Both the position numbers and the translations under genes were made by a program. Under the pieces are notes generated by a model. The model did no database searches and was not told where the DNA came from. It saw only the letters and a program-made list of their open reading frames with translations. A stretch of DNA of 64,000 bases from Ypsolopha sequella (lineage: Eukaryota; Arthropoda; Insecta; Lepidoptera; Ypsolophidae). This document shows positions 10,072 through 20,444 of this stretch, one piece after another (the first letter of the stretch is position 1; the number at the start of each line of letters is the position of its first letter). The DNA is taken from assembly GCA_934047225.1 (NCBI GenBank), contig OW204004.1, forward strand, positions 3,662,401 through 3,726,400, in the 5' to 3' direction.

Positions 10072-10795
10072 ATATTTAAGTTCACCAATCATGTGCGCAT
10101 AATCATATTATAGTCTCCTAACACAATTTCATACGTAATAAAAACCCCCTTAGACGGTGGTCTATAAAAGATTTTCCCATTGTATGGCTTTTTAGTAAGT
10201 AAATAATTAATTTGTGAGAATCTTTAAATCAGATCACATACTCTGCTGACCATACAACCATCCCCAAGAAATATACCCTCGCTAATGAAAATAAAAATAA
10301 AAACGTTCACTTGCCCATAGACAATTTTTGAAAGGTTCTCAGAACAGAACAATTTTCTTCATTTGCGCGGGTATGTTCCTTTTGGAAAGTTGTTCAGTAT
10401 GATCAGTAGACTATGTGGTTTAATTTTATGACAGCGGTCTATTTACATCTGGTATATAATACAGTCCCCAACAAATTTAAGCATAATAGATCATTTAGAA
10501 GGACATAATGAATGACATAATTTATAAATTGGCGTATACGGAAGAAGCAATAGAGGTATATCAGGATCGTAACACATTTAGATCTGTTATTCATGGCTGC
10601 CAACTTGGTTGCCGCGAACTTTACTCGTAAGTAATTTGAAAGCACCCTGTCGCAGTCGAGCTCAACTTGAACTATACCGGTTATACTAAATACAGATTTA
10701 GCATAATTTCACATAACACACGGGGTCGAGGACCATGCCGTATACAACGTTAACATTGTTTTCGTCCAATCAACCAGACAGAAAGTAACACATTT
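10072..10795. other. Spacer, nothing recognised
   Basis: AT-rich on both strands. No conserved frame or repeat shared with the rest of the window was seen. Confidence 0.35.
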
Positions 10796-10975
10796 TTGTT
10801 TTATTTTTATCTTCTTTAGGGTTCCGTACCCAAAGCACAAATCGGAGCCCTATTGATGTCACTCCACTGTCCGTCTGTCTGTTTGTCTGTCCGTATGTCA
10901 CGTGTCTGTAGTTCTTAGACGGAATAAGATAGAAATCTGAAATTTTTAAATTTTGTATAAAATGTTGATCCAAAA
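10796..10975 (-). repeat. 'gttccgtaccc' insect repeat, copy 1
   Basis: 'agggttccgtacccaaagc' is followed by 'ctgtccgtctgtctg'. This module is found widely in insect genomes as part of a non-autonomous element. Other copies or fragments are at 35230-35505, 21020-21040, 38218-38255 and 42008-42020. Confidence 0.5.
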
Positions 10976-11173
10976 CCAAATATTGAATTTAAAATGTAAT
11001 TACATTATTTTTCAGTGGGGACCTCATACATGAAAATAGAGCAGAAAAAAAAAATTTTCTTACCCTAGCATGTGGAGTGTCATTTTCTAGAGCTCATTCA
11101 GCAGAGTAAATAATTTTTTTTTTTTAAATGTTGGTGAATAAAGAAATGACGGGCTATCAAATTAAGCAGTTCC

Positions 11174-11310
11174 ATCCATCCATCCATCCATCAGCCTAGT
11201 TCGTCCACTGCTGGACATAAGCCTTTCTAGCCCATAATCACAATTCTTCCAGGATGACCGCCGGGAGTGGCAAAGTCCTAGAAAGGCTTATGTCCAGCAG
11301 TTGGGACCTG
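11174..11310. mobile_element. Family P ends, head-to-head
   Basis: A minus-strand fragment (catcc)n + 'gttcgtccactgctggacat' (11174-11231) meets a plus-strand fragment 'ccaggatgaccgccgggagt'...'cttatgtccagcagt' (11242-11308). Two truncated tails face each other as an inverted pair. Confidence 0.55.
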
Positions 11311-11559
11311 GGCCAAAAATAGTATCCAGTGGAGGGGGACTCAAGAAATGCCGGCGGGCAAAAGAAGCAAAAGATCAGCCCTTCGCGCATGTTCCCCCTT
11401 TGATAGCATAAGATATGGTGGAAACGGAGATGGATGGTTGGTTTGCTCCTGGCAACAGGAACACTGGGTTATGTCCGTCTGTCAGTTTTTTTTCAAGGTA
11501 CTTGGTAGCACTTGAAACGAGACTAAACCTTTAGTTTAATATTAAAAAGTGTAATAAAA

Positions 11560-11895
11560 ATCAGCGGTAGCTCAGTCGGTAAGACGCATGTCAAACTTGA
11601 GACCCAGGTTCGAATACTGCTGGTCGAGGAAGGTCCAATTAGTTTTCAGAATATATGTGCGTAGTATTTGTATACTTACCAGTTGCTGAATGGTGAGGAA
11701 AACACTGTGGTAAAGCTGCATGCCCTGAAAATGTGTATTTGTGCCTGAAGTACGGCGAAAGGCTCACGTTCACGTTGGGACGTTCAAATCGTCGGGGAAA
11801 AGAGGGTATTACCAGTGTTGACTATTTTTGTGACAGTCCACACTCGGAACCACCCCTGACACCCCCTCGGGGAGTTATGTCGTGACGATAATGTG
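11560..11895 (+). mobile_element. tRNA-derived SINE (family S), full-length copy
   Basis: The A box TAGCTCAGTCGG (11568-11579) and B box GGTTCGAATAC (11608-11618) are spaced as in a tRNA gene, giving an internal RNA polymerase III promoter. The body contains 'gcctgaagtacggcgaaagg', 'cacgttgggacgtt', 'gtcggggaaaagagggt' and ends 'gggagttatgtcgtgacg'. It is the best copy in the window and lies just upstream of the TIL-like gene. Confidence 0.8.
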
Positions 11896-11947
11896 TAATA
11901 TTTTCTCATTTCATCAGACTTAGTCAACCTCCTATCAGCTATCTGAA

Positions 11948-11991
11948 AGATAAGTTCCAAAATCAACTTTTATCTGGGTTTTTCTTATCAG
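11948..11991. promoter_or_regulatory. Cluster of three GATA sites upstream of TIL-like gene
   Basis: AGATAAG (11948), TTATCT (11970) and CTTATCAG (11984) lie within 44 bp, about 170-210 bp upstream of the start codon. GATA factors drive many insect fat-body and midgut genes, so tissue-specific expression of the secreted product is plausible. This is inferred from motifs only. Confidence 0.4.
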
Positions 11992-12121
11992 ATTTTATTC
12001 GGACCAACTCTCAAGTAGACGAAGAAAATGTTCTTCTCATATCGAGTCGTGTAACCGTCACGATTTATAAATAAACATACGAGTATAATTATTTATTTGC
12101 GATTTGCATCCTAAGATTGGT

Positions 12122-12128
12122 TATATAA
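12122..12128 (+). promoter_or_regulatory. TATA box of TIL-like gene
   Basis: TATATAA lies 37 bp before the ATG. The usual 25-31 bp spacing puts transcription start near 12150-12153 ('gttagttag'), so the 5' UTR would be under ten bases. Confidence 0.5.
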
Positions 12129-12158
12129 ACCTGTCAAATTGAGGTGTTAGTTAGCGAA

Positions 12159-12276
12159 ATGAAAGTGGGAACAGTGTTGTGTCTTGTTTTTTCGGTGGGG
12201 TTGGTTTCGTCGGATGAGCAAAAGGACAAAATGGATGGTCATCCAAGAGGGTGCATCTATGATGATTCAGGATTCT
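12159..12276 (+). CDS. TIL-like secreted Cys-rich protein, exon 1
   Basis: The ATG opens a signal peptide (MKVGTVLCLVFSVGLVSS, probable cleavage before DEQ), then an acidic linker and the first cysteine (GCIYDDSGF). The exon ends with one base of a codon at a strong donor T|GTAAGT (12277). It joins exon 2 at 15038, where 'GT' completes a Cys codon in frame. The joined product is 107 residues with ten cysteines after the signal peptide. Expected role: an extracellular serine-protease inhibitor or related defence or digestive peptide. Confidence 0.75.
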
Positions 12277-12422
12277 GTAAGTATTTTTTTTTATCTAAGT
12301 AGGTAATGTTGCGATGTTTATGAGTTTAAACTCTTAATTTTATTTTAATTACGTTACTTTTTGAAAGAATATGTGAAAAATGCAAATAAAAAAGTAGTAG
12401 ATTATTATGTTATTTTCCTCAG

Positions 12423-12538
12423 ACGTTCGTATGAAGCCCGGGAGTACTTGCGATTGCGAAGGCCATAAAATCGCGAGGGAACTATCAAATCACATATCCC
12501 AAAAAGGAAAAACTATAGACGAGGTTCTCTTGACATAG
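12423..12538 (+). CDS. Possible alternative terminal exon of TIL-like gene
   Basis: An acceptor (ttattttcctcag, ending 12422) is followed by 116 bases that stay open in the phase left by exon 1 and end with TAG at 12536-12538. The frame contains MKPGSTCDCEGHKIARELS. If used, it would replace the TIL-like domain with a ~38-residue tail having only two cysteines. It may instead be a chance acceptor or a decayed exon. Transcript data would decide. Confidence 0.3.
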
Positions 12539-12833
12539 ACTCTTCAGATAGTGACCGAAGCATGAAACTTGATACATGTGGGGTCCAGGTCAAAATTAGC
12601 AGATTAAGGCCTGCCCCCAGCAAATACACTATTCGGGGGGGGGCTTTGCCTCTTGCTCGGAGTACGCTCCTGCCGGTCCATAAACAAAAATACTAACGCG
12701 CCGTGATTTCACACAAAGGCATATTTAGTATCATTTTAGGATGAGGAATTAAAATTTTATGTTTTTGTAATGCCCTTCCGTACAAGAGAACCTTGTCTAC
12801 TAGGTTTATATCTATCTCAAGACTACAAATTTA

Positions 12834-13152
12834 AATAAATATATTTTTTATTATTACCTTTGTATGGCATTTAATTATTTATAGATATGGAGCATATAAA
12901 TAATGAAAGCAATTAAAACACGATATATTTCGACTCTTACTGTGGAGTCGTCATCAGTCGAATGAGGTATAAATATGACATATAAAGAATATAAAAAAAA
13001 AACTTTTTTACAGATGTCACTTTTTTAACTTTTTTTATATTCTTTATATGTCATATTTATACCTCATTCGACTGATGACGACTCCACAGTAGGAGTCGAA
13101 ATATATCGTGTTTTAATTGTTTTTATTATTTATATGCTCCATATCTATAAAT
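12834..13152. mobile_element. Fold-back element with paired hammerhead-like motifs (H1)
   Basis: The 319-bp insert is flanked by the 15-bp direct repeat 'aagactacaaattta' (12819-12833, 13153-13167). From 12875 on it is a near-perfect palindrome around 13017, so it carries the motif CTGATGA-hairpin-GAAATATATC once on each strand (12919-12965 minus, 13065-13110 plus). A ~40-bp AT-rich leader lies between the left direct repeat and the palindrome, as in the element at 59422. Long, variable target duplications and the motif suggest a retrozyme or Penelope-like terminal repeat. It sits in the TIL-gene intron. Confidence 0.65.
13065..13110 (+). ncRNA. Hammerhead-ribozyme-like motif, H1 right arm
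   Basis: Order: 5' stem I strand ATTCGA; CTGATGA; one extra C; stem II GACTCC-acagta-GGAGTC; GAA; palindromic ATAT; A; 3' stem I strand TCGTG. The mirrored left-arm copy is 12919-12965 on the minus strand. Relative to the textbook hammerhead core there is one extra base before stem II, so activity is uncertain. Confidence 0.45.
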
Positions 13153-13344
13153 AAGACTACAAATTTATCACTCTTATAGCAATCTTATAATTATCCTGTT
13201 TAAAGCCTGGAAAAGGCCCATTGGGTAACCTATGTTTAGTTTTATATATTTGCTATATCAATCTGGAGCAATACTATTCGTATTTACAGTAACTTTCAAA
13301 AGCTTAATGAAAGCATAAATGTATTTAGATTGGTCATACGTATT

Positions 13345-13740
13345 AATGCTAAAATTCAGTCCTGCTTAACGCTTTTGTTTTTTTTACTGTCTATCCCTCT
13401 CTAATCAGATGCCGCACACGCAAAACTTCAGTTATTTTGAAATCGCGGCTATATTAGGACATTAAATATATTTTATTTATGTAATAAAGATAGTTTTTTC
13501 TGGTAAGTATTAGCGTGTGTTGGTTTCGTTTCAATCTGTTTTGAAATATGGAAACTGAATGGGTTTTTTCGTGAAATTCATGCTTTTCTAAAAGCATTAT
13601 AATTAAAAGAAGATTGCAAGTATGTGTATTTATAAAGTGTAATTAATAATTGGCTTGAGTCAAAAAACACGCCATATTTTTTTTTATTTTTACCATCTTC
13701 ATTGACGGAACTGAATCCATGCTAAACATCAGTGGAGCCC
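13345..13740 (+). mobile_element. MITE family F, copy 1
   Basis: 'atgctaaaattcagtcctgc' through 'attgacggaactgaatccat'. The same ~390-bp unit occurs at 32701-33050 and 39050-39431. It lies in the TIL-gene intron and is non-coding. Confidence 0.65.
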
Positions 13741-13944
13741 CTTAATGTTATGACATCAGTAACTGTAATACGTAAGATTGAACGTGCTTACATCGTGCTT
13801 ACAATGCGCCACTGTAAGTCTTAACGAAAAAGTGTAGACAATTACCTTATCACGTGTGTTGCACTTCCATATTGAGAAAAATTATTTTAATTCTAAACGA
13901 GTTGTTGTTTATTAATTAGTTGGTGTATTTATTTATTGATTACT

Positions 13945-14080
13945 AGCTTTGCCCGCGGCTTTGCCCGCGCTGATTTTGTTTGCATTTTCCCGGGATAAAA
14001 AGTTGCCAATGTCACTTTCCGACCCATAATAATTATCCCTATGCAAAAAATCACGTCAATCCGTTGCTCTCATTGAAATA
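13945..14080. repeat. 'gcccgcggctttgcccgcg' dispersed repeat
   Basis: 'actagctttgcccgcggc', then 'cccgggataaaaagt', then 'atgcaaaaaatcacgtcaat'. Related copies are at 31185-31345 (minus), 55065-55330 and 63958-64000. A common arthropod non-autonomous repeat. Confidence 0.55.
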
Positions 14081-14472
14081 AAATAAAAACGTCTTATTGC
14101 TTGTATCAAGTTACGATTAATGTGTAAAGATGAATAATTTTACTGTCAATTTATGGTGCATATATTATGTTCTAAACAGCCAGTATGTTTTATGTTTTTA
14201 TTTTTTTATAGTCTTTGGAAAATGTTACCGCACTAGTGCTTTTTACTTCACACTTTTTTATCTCAGTAAAGAGTTTTAATGTCTAAGAACATGCCTGTGA
14301 AGAAACCATCGTTTAGTTTGGCCGAACTATAGTCCGTATAATATAGCTTGAGTCCTGTGACAACAGGACAGCGCTACACAATTTGTATTTCTAACTCTCT
14401 TTCTCATGCTCAAATGTGTATTTCGATGACAGCTGTCACAGAGCTCAAGCTATAATGTAAGAAGTATAGTAG

Positions 14473-14949
14473 TTTAAGGCGATTACCGTCGCCAAATCAG
14501 CAGCTCGATGTTTGTCTGTATGAATATCGACGGAAACGACATTGAAATAACGTTCAAATCAGTGCACAATGCGTGGTGGCTGTTACGACGCTCGCTGCGT
14601 CCTTGAAAGGGCAAAATAGGAGAAAATAATACTTTTCACATGGGCGTCATTGTTCGATTGAATAATTCTATGTTATATTTATAGTTATCAAGTTTATCTA
14701 TTTATCAAAGCATAAATGAATTAAATCACCTAAGCCGCTTAGGAGCAGTAGGAAATTCAAGCCAAAAAAACACCATTCAGTTGAAACAATTTTTCATATA
14801 GAAGTTTTGGTGGTACGAAAAAGAAAAATGTTGCATATGTTGTCCTAGAGTTGATAATCCATAATACATTTTTTCAATATTTTTGGTTTGGCCATAAAAG
14901 AGGAGTAGGCTTTAGAAAGTACCCATTTGGCGGTATTAAGGGCCTTAAA
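14473..14949 (+). mobile_element. MITE family D, copy 2
   Basis: It runs from 'ttaaggcgattaccgtcgcc' to 'ggcggtattaagggcctt'. The ends are imperfect inverted repeats. It lies in the TIL-gene intron. Confidence 0.7.
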
Positions 14950-15037
14950 AGCCCAAACCTGTCCGGTTTTGACGCCGGGCACCCCTAGTCCTGTGATATC
15001 GTGTGATTTTTATTATGCTTACCCGGATTTTTTGCAG

Positions 15038-15243
15038 GTATGCAAGAATGTCCAGTCGGCACCCACTTGTACACGAGTGGATGCGGACCTGTGACCCCAG
15101 AACCTACATGCAGTAACCCGTACCCCGTGCAAGGAGATGACGTCTTCTGCGACCTGGCCATATGTTACTGCGACCCTCCCACCCTGCGGGATGACAAGTA
15201 CACCTGGACCTGTGTGCTGCCTGAAGACTGTCCGGGATACTAA
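15038..15243 (+). CDS. TIL-like secreted Cys-rich protein, exon 2
   Basis: It follows the acceptor 'ggattttttgcag' (15037) and ends with TAA at 15241-15243. It encodes the cysteine core: ECPVGTHLYTSGCG, then TC, VFCDLAICYC, WTCVLPEDC and a final PGY. The C-P-x-G...C...C...CxxxxCxC...CVxxxxC layout is that of TIL (trypsin-inhibitor-like) domains, but two of the canonical ten cysteines are missing here and two extra ones lie in exon 1's tail (GCIYDDSGFC). I infer a divergent TIL-family inhibitor. The target protease cannot be predicted. Confidence 0.8.
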
Positions 15244-15540
15244 ATTTGTTTAGAATGCAAGTGCTCGTAAAGGCCTACTTTTTATGCATCAAAACCGAAC
15301 AGAAAATCGATTATTTTGCCCTAGGGCTTTATTATTATTATTTTTTTTTAATTTATTTACAATAGTTGGCTAACCTGCAAACTTTTCTGTGTACCATAAA
15401 TTTTATACTTTTTTTTCCACTGTTTAACTGCTTTACAGTCCTGTTGAGCCAATCATTAACTTGCAAAATTGTAACAATGTAACTTTCAACTTTAATAATG
15501 AAATATAATTAAATTGTTTTCTTTGATTATATTTGTTTTA
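15244..15540 (+). other. 3' UTR of TIL-like gene with ATTAAA signal
   Basis: No AATAAA lies close to the stop. The variant ATTAAA at 15508-15513 is followed by a T/G-rich tract, giving a ~280-nt 3' UTR. The block at 15340-15420 resembles bases 20-115 of the window. Confidence 0.45.
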
Positions 15541-15889
15541 TTTCCTCACAGTATGCATTGAAAAACGTAGTATGATACACGGGCGTACAAGCAATAAATT
15601 ACTCGGTTACGTATAAAACACTCGCTACGCTCGTGTTTTAAATCGTCCTCGTAATTTATTCCTTTTCGCCCTTGTAGCATAATCTACTATTTTTACTCGT
15701 AAATAAGGTATTTTTATTATTTAAAATTTAAAAGACCCTCGCTCACCACGCTATGGCGTATGAATCTTCTGTAAAAGGTGGATGTACGAATGTAGACTGC
15801 ATGCATGTCGCAGTCCATACTCAGAACCAAGCATGTCTGACACTCCCTCGCAGATTCATGTCGGGATGATTGTATTTACAATAATATTT
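15541..15889. other. Spacer with decayed SINE fragment
   Basis: About 15770-15870 keeps traces of the family S body ('cagtccatactcagaacc', 'gacactccctcgcagattc', 'atgtcgggatga'). The rest is unassigned. Confidence 0.35.
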
Positions 15890-15890
15890 T

Positions 15891-16305
15891 AAGGCAACAT
15901 GCGAAAAAAATACGGGTGTTTCTTTACTGTGTATTTCATGAAATACACGGAAAATTATAATCGATTTCTGGTATATACATCTTTACTATATAATCTAGGG
16001 ATTTGAAATTGGAAAACATGTTTGGATAAATTTTCTTCGATAGAAATAATTGTGGAAATGAGGTCTTGAATCACACTTTTTCTCCTCATTTGACGAATAG
16101 GAACCATATAATTGAAACATATTTTATTAGGTGTGTTTTTAGGTGTAGATTTGATATTTGAAATTTTGATAGCTATTTTAGTTTTTTTATAAAAATACTG
16201 AAATTATAAAAGTTTTCGCTTTCGCCCTGAATCCGCCCCTCTCGCATTGCGCGATTTTTCGCTTGGAGTGATAGTGACAAAAATAAAATTCGCATAGCCA
16301 CTTAA
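15891..16305 (-). mobile_element. MITE family C, copy 1
   Basis: It contains 'gtgtatttcatgaaatacac', 'tcgatagaaataattgtgg', 'gaataggaaccatata' and the GC-rich end 'cgccctgaatccgcccctc'. The same ~415-bp plan recurs at 23138, 34198, 45.4, 51334, 57430 and 63211. No coding frame is shared. Confidence 0.7.
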
Positions 16306-16410
16306 TGAAAAAGGATACTTAGAAACGAAATATAAACGTATTATTGTCGCAACATTTGTCCAAAGGAAAGTCACAAAATTCAGGATGTTCTCATTTTTAA
16401 CTGAATGAAC

Positions 16411-17255
16411 TGAATATAGGTGGTAGAGCTGATGCCGAGCTCCACTGTGGAGGTACCACCAACTTACTCGCAAACTGAATATAGGTGGTAGAGCTGATGC
16501 CGAGCTCCACTGTGGAGGTACCACCAACTTACTCGCAAACTGAATATAGGTGGTAGAGCTGATGCCGAGCTCCACTGTGGAGGTACCACCAACTTACTCG
16601 CAAACTGAATATAGGTGGTAGAGCTGATGCCGAGCTCCACTGTGGAGGTACCACCAACTTACTCGCAAACTGAATATAGGTGGTAGAGCTGATGCCGAGC
16701 TCCACTGTGGAGGTACCACCAACTTACTCGCAAACTGAATATAGGTGGTAGAGCTGATGCCGAGCTCCACTGTGGAGGTACCACCAACTTACTCGCAAAC
16801 TGAATATAGGTGGTAGAGCTGATGCCGAGCTCCACTGTGGAGGTACCACCAACTTACTCGCAAACTGAATATAGGTGGTAGAGCTGATGCCGAGCTCCAC
16901 TGTGGAGGTACCACCAACTTACTCGCAAACTGAATATAGGTGGTAGAGCTGATGCCGAGCTCCACTGTGGAGGTACCACCAACTTACTCGCAAACTGAAT
17001 ATAGGTGGTAGAGCTGATGCCGAGCTCCACTGTGGAGGTACCACCAACTTACTCGCAAACTGAATATAGGTGGTAGAGCTGATGCCGAGCTCCACTGTGG
17101 AGGTACCACCAACTTACTCGCAAACTGAATATAGGTGGTAGAGCTGATGCCGAGCTCCACTGTGGAGGTACCACCAACTTACTCGCAAACTGAATATAGG
17201 TGGTAGAGCTGATGCCGAGCTCCACTGTGGAGGTACCACCAACTTACTCGCAAAC
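16411..17255 (+). repeat. 65-bp satellite, 13 copies, derived from family P
   Basis: Thirteen head-to-tail units of exactly 65 bp start at 'tgaatataggtggtagagct' and repeat every 65 bases to 17191. I saw no difference between units. Each unit is the first ~57 bp of the P retroposon, so the array is a tandem amplification of its 5' end. Each unit holds an inverted pair, ggtggta...taccacc. Confidence 0.95.
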
Positions 17256-17540
17256 TCCCTCGAAGTTATTCGAGGGAGAGCAAGAGGACAGCTCTCAGGC
17301 ACAACCAGGGGGCCCAACATGCCTGGAACCGATTGATGGCAGTATATCCATCACCAATTGCCGGCCATTATACATAACAGACTGGTGACGAGGGTTTCGG
17401 CACCGCGCTCGCCAACCCGCCTGCCCAACGTGTGTGAAAATGGGCATTTCTTCCAAGAAGACCACCAAGAGTGGTGAAACCTTTGAAAGGCCTAGCTTTG
17501 TCCAGCAGAGGAAGAAGACAGGCTGATGGATGGATGGAAC
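17195..17540 (+). mobile_element. Family P retroposon, copy 3 (source of satellite)
   Basis: It continues directly from the last satellite unit through 'ctccctcgaagttattcgag', 'aacatgcctggaaccgattg', 'ctgcccaacgtgtgtgaaaa' to 'aggctgatggatggatgg'. The array therefore lies at the element's own 5' end. Confidence 0.75.
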
Positions 17541-17850
17541 AGAAAAACACTCGCACACCCACTTTTGGCCGGTTATTCTGCCATAACATCATACGGGGAC
17601 CAATCGCCGTATTACGAGCAGAAATACAGCATGCTTTTTAGAGCATGCAGGTTTATCTCACATTGTTGTCCTTTACCGAAGAAAATAGATAAAGAAAGAC
17701 TGTTAGGTATACCTGCATGCCCTAAAATGCTTTTATTTGTGCCTGAAGCACGGCGATAAGGCTCACGTTGGGACGTTACAATCGTCGGTGAAAAGAGGGT
17801 GTTACGTGTGTCGACTGTGACCTTTGACACTCCTGAGGAATATAATAGTT
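17541..17850 (+). mobile_element. SINE family S, 3' part
   Basis: From about 17700: 'tgcctgaagcacggcgataa', 'gctcacgttgggacgtt', 'gtcggtgaaaagagggtgtt'. The tRNA-like head is missing, and 17541-17695 is unassigned. Confidence 0.5.
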
Positions 17851-18599
17851 TGTAGTTTTTTTTCGGAACGAAGTTCATTTCGCTACTGACGCGCACGTCT
17901 TATGTCTATACTGCAATAATATACATAGACATACGCTTGTAAACACACAAACACACAAATATAAAAGTGTCGTGACTGTCGAAGTCTTACACTTTTTCCG
18001 GCCTAGCTAGAGAGAGAGCCAAGTGTCTGGTGTGTAATGTGCGAAAAGGAGCTTGGTTCCAATTATTTAATGTTCGTAATATTTTTAATGAAATATAAAG
18101 TCATGACGATAAGTGTATGTGTGTTTTCCTTTACCGCTTAGCACAACAAAGTAAAGTAAAAGTGTAAATAACCAGGCCGATGACCGAGCAAATAATACAA
18201 TAGAGAACTAGAAACAATGAAGTAAGATGTTAGGAAGAAACTTGGGCTACTTCCGCGTACATACCATCGCCATTTATTTCATTTTATTTTTATAAAAATA
18301 CTGACGACATCCAAGAAATGGAGCACTAATCGAGTATTCTTCCCTACTGCTATACGCTCCCTAGATCCAGCCCTGTCACCAAACCTCCAGAAACATTGAA
18401 ACAAATGACTTTTGCCTTTAGCGAAATCCGCAAAGAAAACCCGGTGACGTCACAAAAGAGGAATAAATAAACGCGTTTATCTTCTTCCTTCCACATGTAT
18501 TTGTAGACTTGTTAGCCGATGGAGGTAGGAAGTACTGAGATGTGTGTGTACAGTAAACAAGAGATAGGTAACCGCAGGCCCAGCGCAAACACTTTGATT
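17851..18599. other. Spacer, nothing recognised
   Basis: Mostly AT-rich with no domain-bearing frame. Confidence 0.35.
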
Positions 18600-18600
18600 C

Positions 18601-19024
18601 TAAGGCCCACTTACAGCATGTTCTTAACTCGACTTTAACTCGGGTTAAATCAAAAGTAGAGGGTTAAGAAAAATCTCTGTTGCACCAATCAAAATCTCGG
18701 GTTAAACTGAGAGAAAGTCATCAGAATTTAACCCGACGCTCACCTTGAGTAAAACTCGGGTTAGCGAAGTTACCAGTTTGACTTAAATTGTGTTGTTTCG
18801 AATGATATTAAGTATATAGATACGTACTATACCTTATTGGTTGCAACTAATTACTTTATGGTCACATTCAAACGTCAAACAATCGCTTAGCTCGGGATTA
18901 CTGACCCGCTTCGATATTATCATGGTGCAATAGGACTAATGAAATGTCGGGTTAGTTAACTCTTCCCTTGGGTTAGTTAACCTGAGGGTTAAGGATTTTT
19001 CTCGATCATGCTGCAAGTGGGCCT
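18601..19024. mobile_element. Harbinger-type MITE
   Basis: The ends 'GGCCCACTTACAGCATG' and 'CATGCTGCAAGTGGGCC' form inverted repeats, flanked by TAA on both sides. This fits the PIF/Harbinger 3-bp TWA duplication and GGSCC-type ends. The ~420-bp interior repeats 'ctcgggtta' in both orientations. No transposase frame. Confidence 0.75.
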
Positions 19025-19130
19025 AAGTCCCACAGGTGATTGACAGATGAGATGAAGAATAATTGTTCGACACATACACATAGAAATCATTTCATCAATC
19101 AATTATTGATGGTCTTAGGCTTAGAATAAA

Positions 19131-19397
19131 TACAAGGTGACTTTTCCATCATCGTCCATATTTATACTGGAGGCTTGGTAAGTGATCAGCATCATGAATC
19201 GATGACAATTTTTGCGAAATTCGTTTAATGAAATTTCGACTTCCCATAGTAATTCACTCCCAGTCCTGACTGAATCACTATGGGGAGTCGAAATTTCATT
19301 TTTAGAACTTTACTAAAATCGTTATTGTTTTATGATGCTGATCACTTACCAAGGCTCCAGTATGAATTTGGACGATGTTCATAAATTCACCTTGTAT
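19131..19397. mobile_element. Palindromic MITE family A, copy 1
   Basis: A 267-bp palindrome whose arms carry 'tacaaggtgac', 'catactggaggcttggtaa'-like sequence, 'tgatcagcatcatg' and 'gaaatttcgac'. The 267-bp copy at 25705-25971 is the same element. Degraded relatives are at 35845-36065 and about 37935-38020. Confidence 0.8.
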
Positions 19398-20440
19398 ACA
19401 CTGACGGTCTTATTTATACTCTCTGGTCACTTATCTCTTTTGTTGACCGTACTAAATGAAGTATTTAAGACACAATCAAAGAATAGTTCGGAGTAGTACA
19501 GAAGGAGCGCGAAGTTAGCTGACACCTATGTAGTATCCCCTTGCTTCCCCGTCGACGCTCCGAGAATGCGCAATTGGGACACCATCTGACCAACATCATG
19601 CCCGCCTTCTGAACTGGCCCGAACTGTACTTGTCCACCTACTTTGCTTAGAAATGTTTACTGTCCTCATTTTTAACGCGGTCTACAGTTATATGTCAGCT
19701 CTGCACTTCCATGATTCTTGCAATAGGCGCGGCTTGAGACTGGTGTTCGGAATGGCAAATGCTGGCCCAATAAAAATGACCTCACTCGAAAAGAGAATAC
19801 CATCGACAGACATCAATTTTATCAATAACACCTTGCAATCTTACTGCTCTATTACGAATATGAAGTAAGCATTAATTTAAACAAAGAACAATCGAAATCC
19901 AAACTTCGAGTTGAATGGTGGGCATCTTTTAATTCATTTAAGCAATTTATTTAAACATAAACCACTATAAAAAATAAGTAGGACGTATTTTTATTGTAAC
20001 TGAGGTTTTTTGTAGCGTAACTGTTCACTTTAAAATTGCGCACGCACCTAAATAAAACGAATCCCTTGCAGCCTCCCCATACATCTTACGTGCATGGCGG
20101 GTGACGAATGACATTGCGCCAGATAGCTAAACAACATTACAGCACAAAAACCTTAGATAAACACGTGAGAGACAGACAGACACGTCGCATTTCTTTTATT
20201 ACACAATTTGTTGTTTATTCTATTCTCACAGCAAACACATATATATTATGATGGGGAAATTCTATTTATTTAAGGACCTGAGAAAATGAGCAAAAAAGCT
20301 CTATCTTTGTTCCAGCGAAAACAATGAAGTTGCGCTTAAAATGATCCTATGAAAACTGTGCCGTACACATGTAGTGTGGTATCAGGTTCTATGGCTTTAT
20401 TATCACCAGGAGTCGAACCATCACGGCTTTAATTTAATTT
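19398..20440. other. Spacer, nothing recognised
   Basis: A frame at 19653-19868 and GC-richer stretches near 19500-19640 show no recognisable family. Confidence 0.35.
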
Positions 20441-20444
20441 GATT

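Noticed and set aside
11560..11630. A functional tRNA gene
   Set aside because: The A and B boxes are good, but the anticodon and acceptor stems do not fold and the sequence continues into a SINE body.
16204..16575. A minus frame overlapping the satellite
   Set aside because: Half of it is the 65-bp repeat and half a MITE end. Non-genic.
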